NCBI GenBank assembly: GCA_019911785.1 | Contig: JAIOJM010000288.1 | Location: 1-12,492 of the forward strand | DNA: 12,492 nt | Source of the DNA: Sulfuricella sp. | GTDB lineage: Bacteria; Pseudomonadota; Gammaproteobacteria; Burkholderiales; Sulfuricellaceae | Direction: 5' to 3' | In this document: positions 1 through 6,596 of the stretch, piece by piece | How the letters are laid out: each line of letters starts with the position of its first letter | Numbering within the stretch: the stretch's first letter is position 1 | The notes under the pieces: model-generated | Databases searched by the model: none | Told to the model about the DNA's origin: nothing | The model's input: the letters and a program-made list of their open reading frames with translations, nothing else | Position numbers and translations under genes: made by a program

Positions 1-389
1 TAGCCGCCCTTCTGCGCGTTGGCGCGGGCCTTGGACAGCATGTCCGGCGTCATGTCCACGCCGATGACCCGGCCGCTGTCGCCCACCTGGCGCGCCGCGA
101 GAAAGCAGTCGAAGCCCGCCCCGCTGCCCAGGTCGAGCACCGTCTCGCCGGGTTTCAGCGCGGCGATGGCCTGGGGATTGCCGCAGCCCAGCCCGAGGTT
201 GGCGCCTTCCGGCACCGCGCTCACTTCACTTTCACTGTAGCCGATGCCGCGCGACAGGATGTCGGCGGCCGGCAACTCGGCCGGGGTGCAGCAAGCCGGA
301 CCACAGCCGCAGCCGGAATCGGCGCGGGCCACGGCAGCATAGTTTTCGCGCACTGCCTGGCGTATTTCGTCATGCTTGACATCATTCAT
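1..389 (-). CDS. arsM: Arsenite S-adenosylmethionine methyltransferase ArsM (3' end beyond window)
   Basis: This enzyme methylates As(III) in the cytoplasm using S-adenosylmethionine. Only the first 129 residues are in the window; the gene runs off the left edge. A cysteine-rich stretch CGCGPACC lies at residues 27-34, a further cysteine sits in LGLGCGNP (C69), and the SAM-binding motif I is VLDLGSGAGFDCF from residue 84, followed by the acidic VIGVDMTPDML. These positions match the arsenic-binding cysteines and Rossmann core known for ArsM. The start ATG at 389 is preceded by AGGTGG five bases upstream. It is the last visible gene of the arsR-acr3-permease-AhpD operon, 12 bases after the AhpD-like gene. 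Identity is confident; completeness and the C-terminal arsenic-binding cysteines cannot be judged. Confidence 0.93.
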   Translation of the reverse strand, partial: MNDVKHDEIRQAVRENYAAVARADSGCGCGPACCTPAELPAADILSRGIGYSESEVSAVPEGANLGLGCGNPQAIAALKPGETVLDLGSGAGFDCFLAARQVGDSGRVIGVDMTPDMLSKARANAQKGG

Positions 390-401
390 TTCATCCACCT
401 C

Positions 402-704
402 TCAACAACAGGATTGACCAGATTTCGTCGGCGCGCAGCAGGCGCCTTGCGCGATGCCGATGGCGGACAGCTTCGCTTTGGCGCTTTCCTTGCGGCACGC
501 CTCGTCGAAACTGGCGTCCAGACTCTCTCCCGCCTCATCGCGGATGTGGCGCGCGATTTCGACCACCGCGTCGATCTGTTCCTGCGCCACGCCATACTGC
601 TTCAGCTTGTCCATCTGGCACAGCCCCTGTTTGGGGTGGTTGGCGGCAATGTTCGCCGCCAGCGAGACCAGGGCCACGATGGAAGGATGCAATTCCGTGC
701 TCAT
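402..704 (-). CDS. Small AhpD/carboxymuconolactone decarboxylase-like protein with cysteine-rich tail
   Basis: A 100-residue protein. The segment from about residue 20 to 75 (NHPKQGLCQMDKLKQYG, then DAVVEIARHIRDEAGE) resembles the helical AhpD-like/carboxymuconolactone decarboxylase proteins often found in ars operons. I see no clear CxxC-x3-H peroxidase site, so enzymatic activity is doubtful. The C-terminus holds two vicinal cysteine pairs, C89-C90 and C99-C100, plus C29 and C70, so thiol chemistry or As(III) binding is plausible (inference). The start at 704 is chosen because its ATGA overlaps the stop of the permease gene by four bases, which implies translational coupling; the longer frame up to 791 lies entirely inside the permease gene. 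The exact role is unknown. Confidence 0.8.
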   Translation of the reverse strand: MSTELHPSIVALVSLAANIAANHPKQGLCQMDKLKQYGVAQEQIDAVVEIARHIRDEAGESLDASFDEACRKESAKAKLSAIGIAQGACCAPTKSGQSCC

Positions 705-1660
705 ATAAAACCTCTCAATTGATTGAACAACATGCCGACAATCACGAACGCGGTCGCCAGATAACCGGCGAACAGCGCCAGCAGCGGCCATTTCACCACC
801 TTGCGCAGGATCAGCATCTCCGGCAGGGACAGCGCCACCACTGCCATCATGAAGGCCAGCACCGTGCCCAGCGGCACGCCCTTGGCGAGCAGCACCTCGG
901 CGATGGGGATGATGCCCACTGCGTCGGAATACAGCGGCACCCCGACCAGCACCGCGCCGATCACCGACAGCAGGCTGCCGCTGCCGGCGATGCCGACGAT
1001 CAGGTCTTTCGGCACGTAGCCGTGCATCAGAGAACCGATGCCGACGCCGATCAGGACGAACTTCCAGATGCGGCCGACGATCTCCCTGACCTGACCCATG
1101 GCATACTCATGGCGCGCTTTCAGGGAGCGGTCTTCCTCCATGGGCTGCATCTGCCCCATGTGGATTTTCCACACATACTCTTCCACCCACTTTTCCGGCT
1201 TGAAGCGCTCCAGCACGAAGCCGCCGACCAGCGCCACGGTCAAACCGGTGGCCACGTAAATCACGGTCATTTTCCAGCCGATGACGGAGGCCAGCACCAC
1301 TACCGCCACCTCGTTCACCATCGGACTGGCGATCAGGAACGACAGCGTCACCCCTAATGGGATACCGGCTTCGACGAAGCCGATGAACAAGGGCACCGAG
1401 GAGCAGGAGCAGAACGGCGTCACCGCGCCCAGCCCCACCGCCATGAAGCGGGAGCTGACGTTGCCCCGGTTGCGGATGAATTCGCGCACGGTTTCCGGCT
1501 TGAGCAGGGCGCGCAGCAAGCCCATGACGTAGATCACCAGAGTCAGCAGCACCATGATCTTGGTCACGTCCATCACGAAGAAATGGGCCGCGTCGCCGAA
1601 AGGGGTGCCTTTCAGCCCTGCCAGGTCGTAGATCAGCCAGTCGGCCAGTGCTTCAAACAT
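701..1660 (-). CDS. arsP: ArsP/YraQ-family permease, probable organoarsenical efflux
   Basis: An inner-membrane permease of 319 residues, close to the usual ArsP length. The family signature TPFCSCSSVPLFIGF starts at residue 81 and is followed by SFLIASPMVNEVAVVV. A second similar half includes GVPLYSDAVGIIPIAEVLL and ends LPEMLILRKVV. About eight hydrophobic segments are visible, with a charged cytoplasmic loop at roughly residues 152-195. ArsP proteins export trivalent organoarsenicals, and here the gene shares an operon with arsM, which makes methylated arsenic, so export of methylarsenite is a good guess. Its start overlaps the acr3 stop by eight bases and its stop overlaps the next start by four, so the genes are coupled. 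Some members of this broad DUF318 family have unknown substrates, so the substrate is inferred. Confidence 0.85.
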   Translation of the reverse strand: MFEALADWLIYDLAGLKGTPFGDAAHFFVMDVTKIMVLLTLVIYVMGLLRALLKPETVREFIRNRGNVSSRFMAVGLGAVTPFCSCSSVPLFIGFVEAGIPLGVTLSFLIASPMVNEVAVVVLASVIGWKMTVIYVATGLTVALVGGFVLERFKPEKWVEEYVWKIHMGQMQPMEEDRSLKARHEYAMGQVREIVGRIWKFVLIGVGIGSLMHGYVPKDLIVGIAGSGSLLSVIGAVLVGVPLYSDAVGIIPIAEVLLAKGVPLGTVLAFMMAVVALSLPEMLILRKVVKWPLLALFAGYLATAFVIVGMLFNQLRGFI

Positions 1661-2744
1661 GATTCTGCTCCATACCCGCCTCGTACCAGCCCTTGCTGCG
1701 GTTGACCACCTTCACCACCGCCAGCATTACCGGCACCTCGATCAGCACGCCCACCACCGTCGCCAGCGCCGCGCCGGATTCGAAACCGAACAGGCTGATG
1801 GCCGCCGCCACCGCCAGCTCGAAGAAGTTGGATGCGCCGATCAGCGCCGACGGCCCCGCGACGGAGTGGGCAACGCCGAAGCGGCGGTTAAGCAGGTAGG
1901 CAAGACCGGAGTTGAAGAACACCTGGATCAGGATCGGCACCGCCAGCATCGCGATCACCCAGGGTTGCCTGATGATCGCCTCGCCCTGGAAGGCGAACAG
2001 CAGCACCAGGGTGGCGAGCAGCGCGATCAGCGACCACGGATGCAGCCATTTGATGATGCCTGCCAGCACCGCCACGCCGTGTTCGCGCGACAGCGCCCAG
2101 CGCCGCCAGGCTTGGGCGATCAGCACCGGGATGACGATGTACATGAGCACCGAGATGAGCAGCGTGTCCCACGGCACAGTGATGCTGGAAAGGCCCAGCA
2201 GCAGGCCGACAATGGGCGCGAAGGCGAAGATCATGATGACATCGTTGAGCGCCACCTGGCTCAGGGTAAACAGCGGATCGCCCTTGGTCAGGTGGCTCCA
2301 TACGAACACCATCGCGGTGCAGGGCGCGGCGGCAAGCAGGATCAGCCCCGCCACGTAACTGTCGAGCTGTTCGGCGGGCAAATAGGGCGCGAACACGTGG
2401 CGGATGAAAATCCACCCCAGCAGGGCCATGGAAAAAGGCTTCACTCCCCAGTTGATGAACAGGGTCACGCCTATGCCGCGCGCATGGACACGCACCTCGT
2501 GCAGGACGCCGAAATCGATCTTCATCAGCATCGGGATGATCATCACCCAGATCAAGACCCCCACCGGCAGGTTGACCCGCGCCACCTCCAGACTCCCAAG
2601 GGCATGGAAGGCGGCAGGGAAAATCTGGCCGAGCCCTATGCCCACCGCGATACAGAGGAACACCCACAGGGTCAGCCAGCGCTCGAAAAATCCCATCTCC
2701 ACTCCGGCAGCGGTTTTGGCGGTAATTTCGCATTGCGCGCTCAT
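1653..2744 (-). CDS. acr3: Acr3-type arsenite efflux permease
   Basis: An arsenite efflux permease of the Acr3 (bile/arsenite/riboflavin transporter) family with 363 residues and about ten membrane segments, acting in the inner membrane. Key residues are visible: C142 in AAAPCTAMVFVW, the substrate-site cysteine of the family, ASNFFEL at residues 304-310, and the C-terminal SGAALATVVGVLIEVPVM with E336. The start at 2744 gives a normal N-terminus, although the ribosome site is weak (GGGA about twelve bases upstream). It follows arsR by 78 bases, in which a second promoter and operator can be seen, and overlaps the arsP-like gene. A truncated, more AT-rich second Acr3 copy exists at 12053-12337. 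Confidence 0.95.
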   Translation of the reverse strand: MSAQCEITAKTAAGVEMGFFERWLTLWVFLCIAVGIGLGQIFPAAFHALGSLEVARVNLPVGVLIWVMIIPMLMKIDFGVLHEVRVHARGIGVTLFINWGVKPFSMALLGWIFIRHVFAPYLPAEQLDSYVAGLILLAAAPCTAMVFVWSHLTKGDPLFTLSQVALNDVIMIFAFAPIVGLLLGLSSITVPWDTLLISVLMYIVIPVLIAQAWRRWALSREHGVAVLAGIIKWLHPWSLIALLATLVLLFAFQGEAIIRQPWVIAMLAVPILIQVFFNSGLAYLLNRRFGVAHSVAGPSALIGASNFFELAVAAAISLFGFESGAALATVVGVLIEVPVMLAVVKVVNRSKGWYEAGMEQNHV

Positions 2745-2768
2745 TATTCACGATCCCGGGAACAGGAG

Positions 2769-2796
2769 AACATATGCCTACTCATATATTTATCAA
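2769..2796 (-). promoter_or_regulatory. Second ars promoter with inverted-repeat operator, upstream of acr3
   Basis: On the minus strand TTGATA (2796-2791) and TATGTT (2774-2769) are separated by 16 bases, a fair sigma-70 promoter. An inverted repeat, ATATG (2772-2776) and CATAT (2783-2787) with six bases between, lies over the spacer and -10 box, and outer A/T pairs extend it. It resembles in outline the operator in front of arsR (AT-rich arms around a CTA centre). This would let ArsR control the acr3-arsP-arsM genes independently of arsR. Inferred from sequence only. Confidence 0.5.
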
Positions 2797-2822
2797 TGCA
2801 GATGTACTGAGACCAAAAAAAT

Positions 2823-3170
2823 TCAGGCGCAGCAGCGAACGGGGCGATTGGGCATCTCTTTCAGGCGCTTGCGGTCGACCTGAAAAATCGCCAACGCAGC
2901 GCAGCCCTGGCCCATCTGGTCGAGTATCCTGTAGGCCCACGCGGGCAGCAGGGAGTGAATACGGTAATAGACCCACAGCCCTTCCCGGCGCACCGACAGC
3001 ACTCCGCTCTCGCGCATCACCGCCAAGTGTCGCGACACTTTGGGCTGGGGCAGATCGAGGGCGTGGCAAAGTTCGCACACGCACAATTCGTCAGCACCCA
3101 CCAGCAGCGCCAGAAGGCGACGACGGGTTTCGTCGGAAAGCGCATCGAAAAAATCATGGGTGTCTATCAT
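2823..3170 (-). CDS. arsR: ArsR arsenite-responsive repressor
   Basis: A 115-residue winged-helix repressor that leaves its operator when it binds As(III). The metal-binding motif ELCVCELC places C30, C32 and C35 in the C-x-C-x2-C spacing of classical E. coli-type ArsR, on the helix before the recognition helix PQPKVSRHLAVMRESG (41-56). The wing is LSVRREGLWVYYRI (58-71). An extra vicinal pair C113-C114 ends the protein, which is unusual beside a complete N-terminal site. The only sensible start is the ATG at 3170; no Shine-Dalgarno precedes it, and the predicted transcription start falls on or next to this codon. It is the first gene of the arsenic operon. Confidence 0.95.
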   Translation of the reverse strand: MIDTHDFFDALSDETRRRLLALLVGADELCVCELCHALDLPQPKVSRHLAVMRESGVLSVRREGLWVYYRIHSLLPAWAYRILDQMGQGCAALAIFQVDRKRLKEMPNRPVRCCA

Positions 3171-3176
3171 TTGGCA

Positions 3177-3205
3177 AATATATTCGTCTAAACGTATATA
3201 GTCAA
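3177..3205 (-). promoter_or_regulatory. arsR promoter (TTGACT-17-TATATT) with operator in the spacer
   Basis: On the minus strand the -35 TTGACT (3205-3200) and -10 TATATT (3182-3177) are separated by exactly 17 bases. A 22-bp imperfect palindrome at 3179-3200, with 9 of 11 pairs complementary and arms TATAT-CGT, fills the spacer. This is a standard place for an ArsR-family operator. The -10 box ends seven bases before the arsR ATG, so the transcript should begin at about 3170-3171. Confidence 0.8.
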
Positions 3206-3235
3206 CCGATTTTTAGTTTTCGACTGGAGGCAATG

Positions 3236-4207
3236 CTACCCTCCGGTAGACGACATGAAACGGACAACCTGGGTGGGATGCTCGCGGAATTCGTGTTTGG
3301 ACGGCTTGCGTCCGATGCCGTCATGCAGCGCCTGTTCCAACTGATCGTCACTGCAACCCGCACGTAGCAAAGCCCGCAGGTCCACCTTGTCGTCCTGGCC
3401 GAGGCAAAGATAAAGCGTGCCGTCCACACTCAGACGCACGCGGTTGCAGGTGTCGCAGAAGTGTTGCGACATCGGGGTGATGAAGCCGATCTGGCAGCCT
3501 CCATCGGGCGACACCAGGTAGCGAGCCGGGCCGCCGCCGGGCACTACCCCGTCCACCAGGCCGAAGCGTACGCGCAGCCGTTCCCGGATCGGGCCGAGAG
3601 CGATGAAGGCGGTCTTTCTGCCCATTTCTCCCACCGGCATGGCTTCGATCAGCCGCAGCACGAAGCGGTGCTCGATGCAGTAGGCTGCCATGGCGTCGAT
3701 CTCGATATCGGTTGTGCCAGCCATGGCGACCATGTTGATTTTGATTGGGCCGAACCCTTCTTTCTTGGCGGCCATCAGTCCCTGTAACACGGCATCCAGC
3801 GCATCCCGTCCGGTGATCGCGGCGAAGCGGACCGGGTCGAGGGTATCCAGGCTGACGTTAAGCCGCGTAATGCCAGCGGCGCGCAGGGCCGGCGCGTGTT
3901 TTGCCAGTTGGGTGCCGTTGCTGGAAAGGGATAGGTCGGCGATGGCGGGAAGTGAGGAGAGGCGACCGGCGAGCTCGGCTAGGTTCCGCCGCAGCAGCGG
4001 CTCGCCGCCGGTCAGTCGGATCTTGTGCACGCCAAGACGTGCGAAGGCCCCCACCACCCGCTCGATTTCGTCGAATGTCAGCCAGTTGACTGGCTCTTCG
4101 TAGCCCTTGAAGTCTGCCGGCATGCAGTAGGTGCAGCGCAGGTCGCAGCGGTCGGTGACCGACACCCTCAGGTACTGTATTTGGCGTCCGAAGCCGTCCA
4201 GCAGCAT
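3236..4207 (-). CDS. moaA: GTP 3',8-cyclase MoaA (molybdenum cofactor biosynthesis)
   Basis: A radical-SAM enzyme that converts GTP to the cyclic precursor of molybdopterin in the cytoplasm. The N-terminal cluster motif is TDRCDLRCTYCMPADF (C-x3-C-x2-C), followed by RLTGGEPLLR. The C-terminal second cluster is FCDTCNRVRL...LYLCLG (C-x2-C-x13-C), and the protein ends VVRFMSSTGG, where the GG tail is characteristic of MoaA. Length is 323 residues from the ATG at 4207, which has AGGAGG eleven bases upstream; the frame stays open to a TTG at 4231, but that codon lies upstream of the AGGAGG. No other moa gene is present. It lies between two operons, and the neighbouring molybdenum oxidoreductase would need its product, which may explain its position. 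Confidence 0.96.
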   Translation of the reverse strand: MLLDGFGRQIQYLRVSVTDRCDLRCTYCMPADFKGYEEPVNWLTFDEIERVVGAFARLGVHKIRLTGGEPLLRRNLAELAGRLSSLPAIADLSLSSNGTQLAKHAPALRAAGITRLNVSLDTLDPVRFAAITGRDALDAVLQGLMAAKKEGFGPIKINMVAMAGTTDIEIDAMAAYCIEHRFVLRLIEAMPVGEMGRKTAFIALGPIRERLRVRFGLVDGVVPGGGPARYLVSPDGGCQIGFITPMSQHFCDTCNRVRLSVDGTLYLCLGQDDKVDLRALLRAGCSDDQLEQALHDGIGRKPSKHEFREHPTQVVRFMSSTGG

Positions 4208-4240
4208 AATAGTCACATCCTCCTCTGCCAATCCTGATGG

Positions 4241-4271
4241 GAAAATGGCCGGCCTCGCGACCGGCCGGCCA
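4241..4271 (-). terminator. Rho-independent terminator or attenuator between the c4 cytochrome gene and moaA
   Basis: A perfect 9-bp stem TGGCCGGCC / GGCCGGCCA (4246-4254 and 4263-4271) with an 8-base loop is followed on the minus strand by TTTT. It could end the cytochrome transcript. Because it lies only about 34 bases before the moaA start, with no room for a promoter between, it could also attenuate moaA expression. The T-run is short. Confidence 0.6.
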
Positions 4272-4305
4272 GCGCTGCCGAAGGGATACTCGGCTCATGC
4301 AGCGC
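4272..4305 (-). other. Hairpin directly before the moaA-proximal terminator
   Basis: A 7-bp perfect stem GCGCTGC / GCAGCGC (4272-4278 and 4299-4305) encloses a loop with a further CGA/TCG pairing. It abuts the terminator hairpin on its 5' side in the minus-strand RNA. The rest of the 175-bp gap (4306-4406) holds no coding sequence or clear promoter that I can see. Confidence 0.45.
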
Positions 4306-4406
4306 CGGGATCTGACGCGTGCCGCGCCCTGGTTCAGCTTGGCCAGAAACCCTCATCGAACTTGTAGGCTATACCAGCCGAGACTGCTGGCCGATCGTTT
4401 CCAGGC

Positions 4407-5120
4407 TTACTTCTTCGCCTTGGCGGTGCGCTCCGGCATCACCAGGCGCGACATGTAGTCCGCCACCGCGCCGATGTCGGCATCGCTGTAGCCTTTGATG
4501 ACTTTGACCATATGGGGATCGGCGTTGCGTCGCTGGCCGCTGCGGATCTCGATTGCCTGGCGCAACAGGTACGAGTAGTGCTGTCCGGCGAGCACCGGAT
4601 AGAACTTGCGTTCATCACCCTCGCCGTTCCTGCCGTGGCACTCCACGCAGTCGCTCTTGTAGAGCTCCTCGCCGCGCTTGAGATTCGTGCCCATCCCCTT
4701 GCCGTTGTCGTGCGGGATAGGCAGCGTACGGATGTAGGCAGCGATGTCCGCCAACTCCTGCGGATCGTTGAGCGTGGCGGCATAGGGGTACATGACCGGG
4801 TTGTCGCGCACACCGAAACGGATATCGGCCATTTGCTTGATGATCACCGAAACGTGCTGGCCGGCGAGTTGCGGAAACATGCCGTCAGGACGGCCAGCGC
4901 CGTTCGGCAGATGGCAGGCGGAGCACACTTCGTAGAGCTTCCTGCCGCGCCTGGCATCGCCAATCGCCAGGACCCCCTCCTTGAACTCGCCCCTGAACTT
5001 GGCCCATTTGTAGTCCTCGGCTTCGATGCCTTCGGCCTTGGGTTGCCGAGGCGGGCCGGCGAGGACCAACGGGGCCTGTATCAAACAAAACATTACAGCA
5101 ATGACGACTCTATATAGCAT
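4407..5120 (-). CDS. Diheme c4-type cytochrome c, periplasmic
   Basis: A 237-residue exported electron carrier with two cytochrome c domains. A signal peptide (MLYRVVIAVMFCLIQAPLVLAG) is followed by heme sites CSACH (66-70) and CVECH (158-162). The c4-type GMFPQLAGQH (80-89) and FYPVLAGQHYSYLL (173-186) repeats follow each heme, and probable Met ligands are M110 (NPVMYPYA) and M204 (DPHMVKV). This twofold arrangement is typical of cytochrome c4, which carries electrons between periplasmic or membrane partners. The gene begins 16 bases after the terminator closing the oxidoreductase operon, so it is either expressed by read-through or has its own start in the structured gap. The lysine-rich C-terminus is unremarkable. 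Its partner here is unproven. Confidence 0.9.
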   Translation of the reverse strand: MLYRVVIAVMFCLIQAPLVLAGPPRQPKAEGIEAEDYKWAKFRGEFKEGVLAIGDARRGRKLYEVCSACHLPNGAGRPDGMFPQLAGQHVSVIIKQMADIRFGVRDNPVMYPYAATLNDPQELADIAAYIRTLPIPHDNGKGMGTNLKRGEELYKSDCVECHGRNGEGDERKFYPVLAGQHYSYLLRQAIEIRSGQRRNADPHMVKVIKGYSDADIGAVADYMSRLVMPERTAKAKK

Positions 5121-5136
5121 GGCCTTCCCTTCAATT

Positions 5137-5171
5137 AAAAAAAGGACGCCTCAGTGCGGCGGGAGCGTCCT
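5137..5171 (-). terminator. Strong Rho-independent terminator after the oxidoreductase operon
   Basis: On the minus strand the stem AGGACGC / GCGTCCT (5171-5165 and 5149-5143) encloses a 15-base loop, and a run of seven T follows. It lies 83 bases after the stop of the CymA-like gene and just before the c4 cytochrome gene. Confidence 0.85.
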
Positions 5172-5175
5172 GAAA

Positions 5176-5237
5176 CCATGACGTCTCGAACGGCGACGGT
5201 CGGGAGGAGAGAAACCATTGCCGCCACGACGTCATGG
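5176..5237. repeat. 10-bp perfect inverted repeat with 42-base spacer
   Basis: CCATGACGTC (5176-5185) and GACGTCATGG (5228-5237) are exact reverse complements, and GC-rich parts of the spacer (GGCG and CGCC) can also pair. It lies upstream of the terminator on the minus strand, between the CymA-like and c4 cytochrome genes. It may be an RNA hairpin or a pair of protein-binding sites. Confidence 0.6.
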
Positions 5238-5254
5238 AGCATTGATAAAAACCG

Positions 5255-5839
5255 CTATTTCTCCTTGAGGACAATCCTGCCCTGCGCAAGCCCTTTGTCG
5301 AGGTCCTCTTGCGGTACCTTTTCATGCACCAGGTTCTGGTGACAATCGATACAGGTTTTGCCCTCGGTCTTCATCTTTTTGTGCTCCAGCGCCGCCTCAT
5401 CGCTGGAGGGCCGGGGCTCCTTGTGGCAGGCGCGGCACGAGGCACTGTCCCACTTCTTCAGGTTAATGCGCGCATTGTGGGCGTATTCCGCACGGTACTT
5501 GTCGAAGTTTTCCTTGGTGCCGAGGTCGTGCCTGAATTCGCCGATCAGCGCCCGCGCGCCATCGACGACATGGGACTCCACGCGGAGGAGAAAATTGGGC
5601 GGCAGATGGCATGCCTGACAGTCCGGGTTGACGCCCAGGGCGCCATAATGTGAAGACTCCCTGAGTTCCTTCGCGTTGTAGCTCATGCTGTGGCAGGACA
5701 GGCAGAACCTGTCGGAACTGAGGTATTTTTCGCCACCGATCACGCCGAACGTCAGTATCAGCGTGAGGACTGCGCTCACGCCGACCGTCATCAGCGCAAC
5801 CCGGCGCTTTTCCCTGAACAATTCGCGGATTGCTTTCAT
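5255..5839 (-). CDS. Tetraheme NapC/NirT/CymA-type membrane quinol dehydrogenase
   Basis: A 194-residue cytochrome anchored in the inner membrane by one N-terminal helix (about residues 14-35) with its heme domain in the periplasm. Four heme sites are visible: CLSCH (46-50, followed by SM, as in family members whose first heme uses methionine), CQACH (74-78), CRACH (135-139) and CIDCH (163-167). Length and heme number fit CymA and NapC, which oxidise quinol and pass electrons to periplasmic reductases. It is the last gene before the strong terminator and starts 34 bases after the c554-type cytochrome gene, with GAGGGA as a ribosome site. Since the operon lacks an NrfD-type subunit, this is the likely membrane link of the molybdoenzyme. 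Electron flow could also run toward quinone. Confidence 0.92.
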   Translation of the reverse strand: MKAIRELFREKRRVALMTVGVSAVLTLILTFGVIGGEKYLSSDRFCLSCHSMSYNAKELRESSHYGALGVNPDCQACHLPPNFLLRVESHVVDGARALIGEFRHDLGTKENFDKYRAEYAHNARINLKKWDSASCRACHKEPRPSSDEAALEHKKMKTEGKTCIDCHQNLVHEKVPQEDLDKGLAQGRIVLKEK

Positions 5840-5873
5840 GTTTCCCGTCCCTCATGAGCGGTCGCCATTGCGG

Positions 5874-6596
5874 TCACTCCTTTTCTTCCGTTGCGGCAAC
5901 CGGTTCCTTGGCGGCTTTCTGGAATTCGGCGCGGATTGACGGCACCGGCTCGCCCTCGAATGCCCCCTTCAGCTTGAAATGTTCGTGCAGGGCCTTCTTG
6001 TTGCGTACCGCCTTGTCGAAGTCGAACTTGTATTTCGTGTCCACCTTGGGCGTGAATGGGATAAATGGCGCCTTGGCGTCCTTCCACGGAGAGCCTTCGT
6101 AATTCATGTGGCACTTGGCGCATGCCTGATCGTAGTCGAAGTGCTGCCCGGCCGAGACGAGCTTTTGCCGCGGTGTCGTTTTCTGCGTCTTCTTGAAGGC
6201 GTCGGCCGCCTTGCGGTGCTCCTTGCGGTAAGCGCCGCCGGCACCGTGGCAATCCTCGCAGCCCACGCCTGTCACGTTGGCCGCTTCGGTCTCCGACATG
6301 CCCGGCTTGAAGCCGCCATTTGCGCCGAAGCCGATGGTATGACAGCCGATGCAGTCCTTGTCCTGGGTATAGTCCTTTTCCGGATCGAGCTTGGCCTTTT
6401 TCTTTTCCGCAACCTTGGCCTTCGGTTTGAGCGACTCGAAGGCCTTGGCATGGGCGGTCTGCTGCCAGGATTCCTTCTGGCTCTTGTGGCAGCCGCCGCA
6501 TCCCTTGATGCCCTCGTACTTCGCCTCGGCCATCGCGGACCCGGAAAAGGTCAGCGCCATTGCTGCGGCCGCCAATGCGGCAAACAGATGCTTCAT
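5874..6596 (-). CDS. Tetraheme cytochrome c554-type, periplasmic
   Basis: A 240-residue secreted multiheme cytochrome. A signal peptide ends at about AMAEA (21-25). Heme sites are CGGCH (33-37), CIGCH (82-86), CEDCH (113-117) and CAKCH (159-163). The start of the mature protein, YEGIKGCGGCH then ESWQQTAHAKAFESL, is the pattern of the cytochrome c554 family, which includes cytochrome c554 of ammonia oxidisers and cytochrome subunits of some molybdenum reductases. The C-terminal 75 residues hold no heme and are rich in Lys and Glu. Its start overlaps the TorD-type gene stop by four bases (ATGA). It probably passes electrons between the CymA-like protein and the Fe-S subunit; partner identity is inferred. 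Confidence 0.88.
   Translation of the reverse strand: MKHLFAALAAAAMALTFSGSAMAEAKYEGIKGCGGCHKSQKESWQQTAHAKAFESLKPKAKVAEKKKAKLDPEKDYTQDKDCIGCHTIGFGANGGFKPGMSETEAANVTGVGCEDCHGAGGAYRKEHRKAADAFKKTQKTTPRQKLVSAGQHFDYDQACAKCHMNYEGSPWKDAKAPFIPFTPKVDTKYKFDFDKAVRNKKALHEHFKLKGAFEGEPVPSIRAEFQKAAKEPVAATEEKE

Noticed and set aside
1659..2810. 383-aa open frame on the plus strand, rich in His, Gln and Arg
   Set aside because: It is the antisense shadow of acr3, whose protein has clear family motifs.
3236..3249. CTACC-GGAG-GGTAG hairpin at the moaA stop as a terminator
   Set aside because: Only five pairs and no T-run after it; too weak to call.
2774..3367. Plus-strand frame starting with a good AGGAG ribosome-like site before ATG at 2774
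   Set aside because: The frame is antisense to arsR and part of moaA and has no recognisable protein character; the AGGAG is probably chance within the ars control region.
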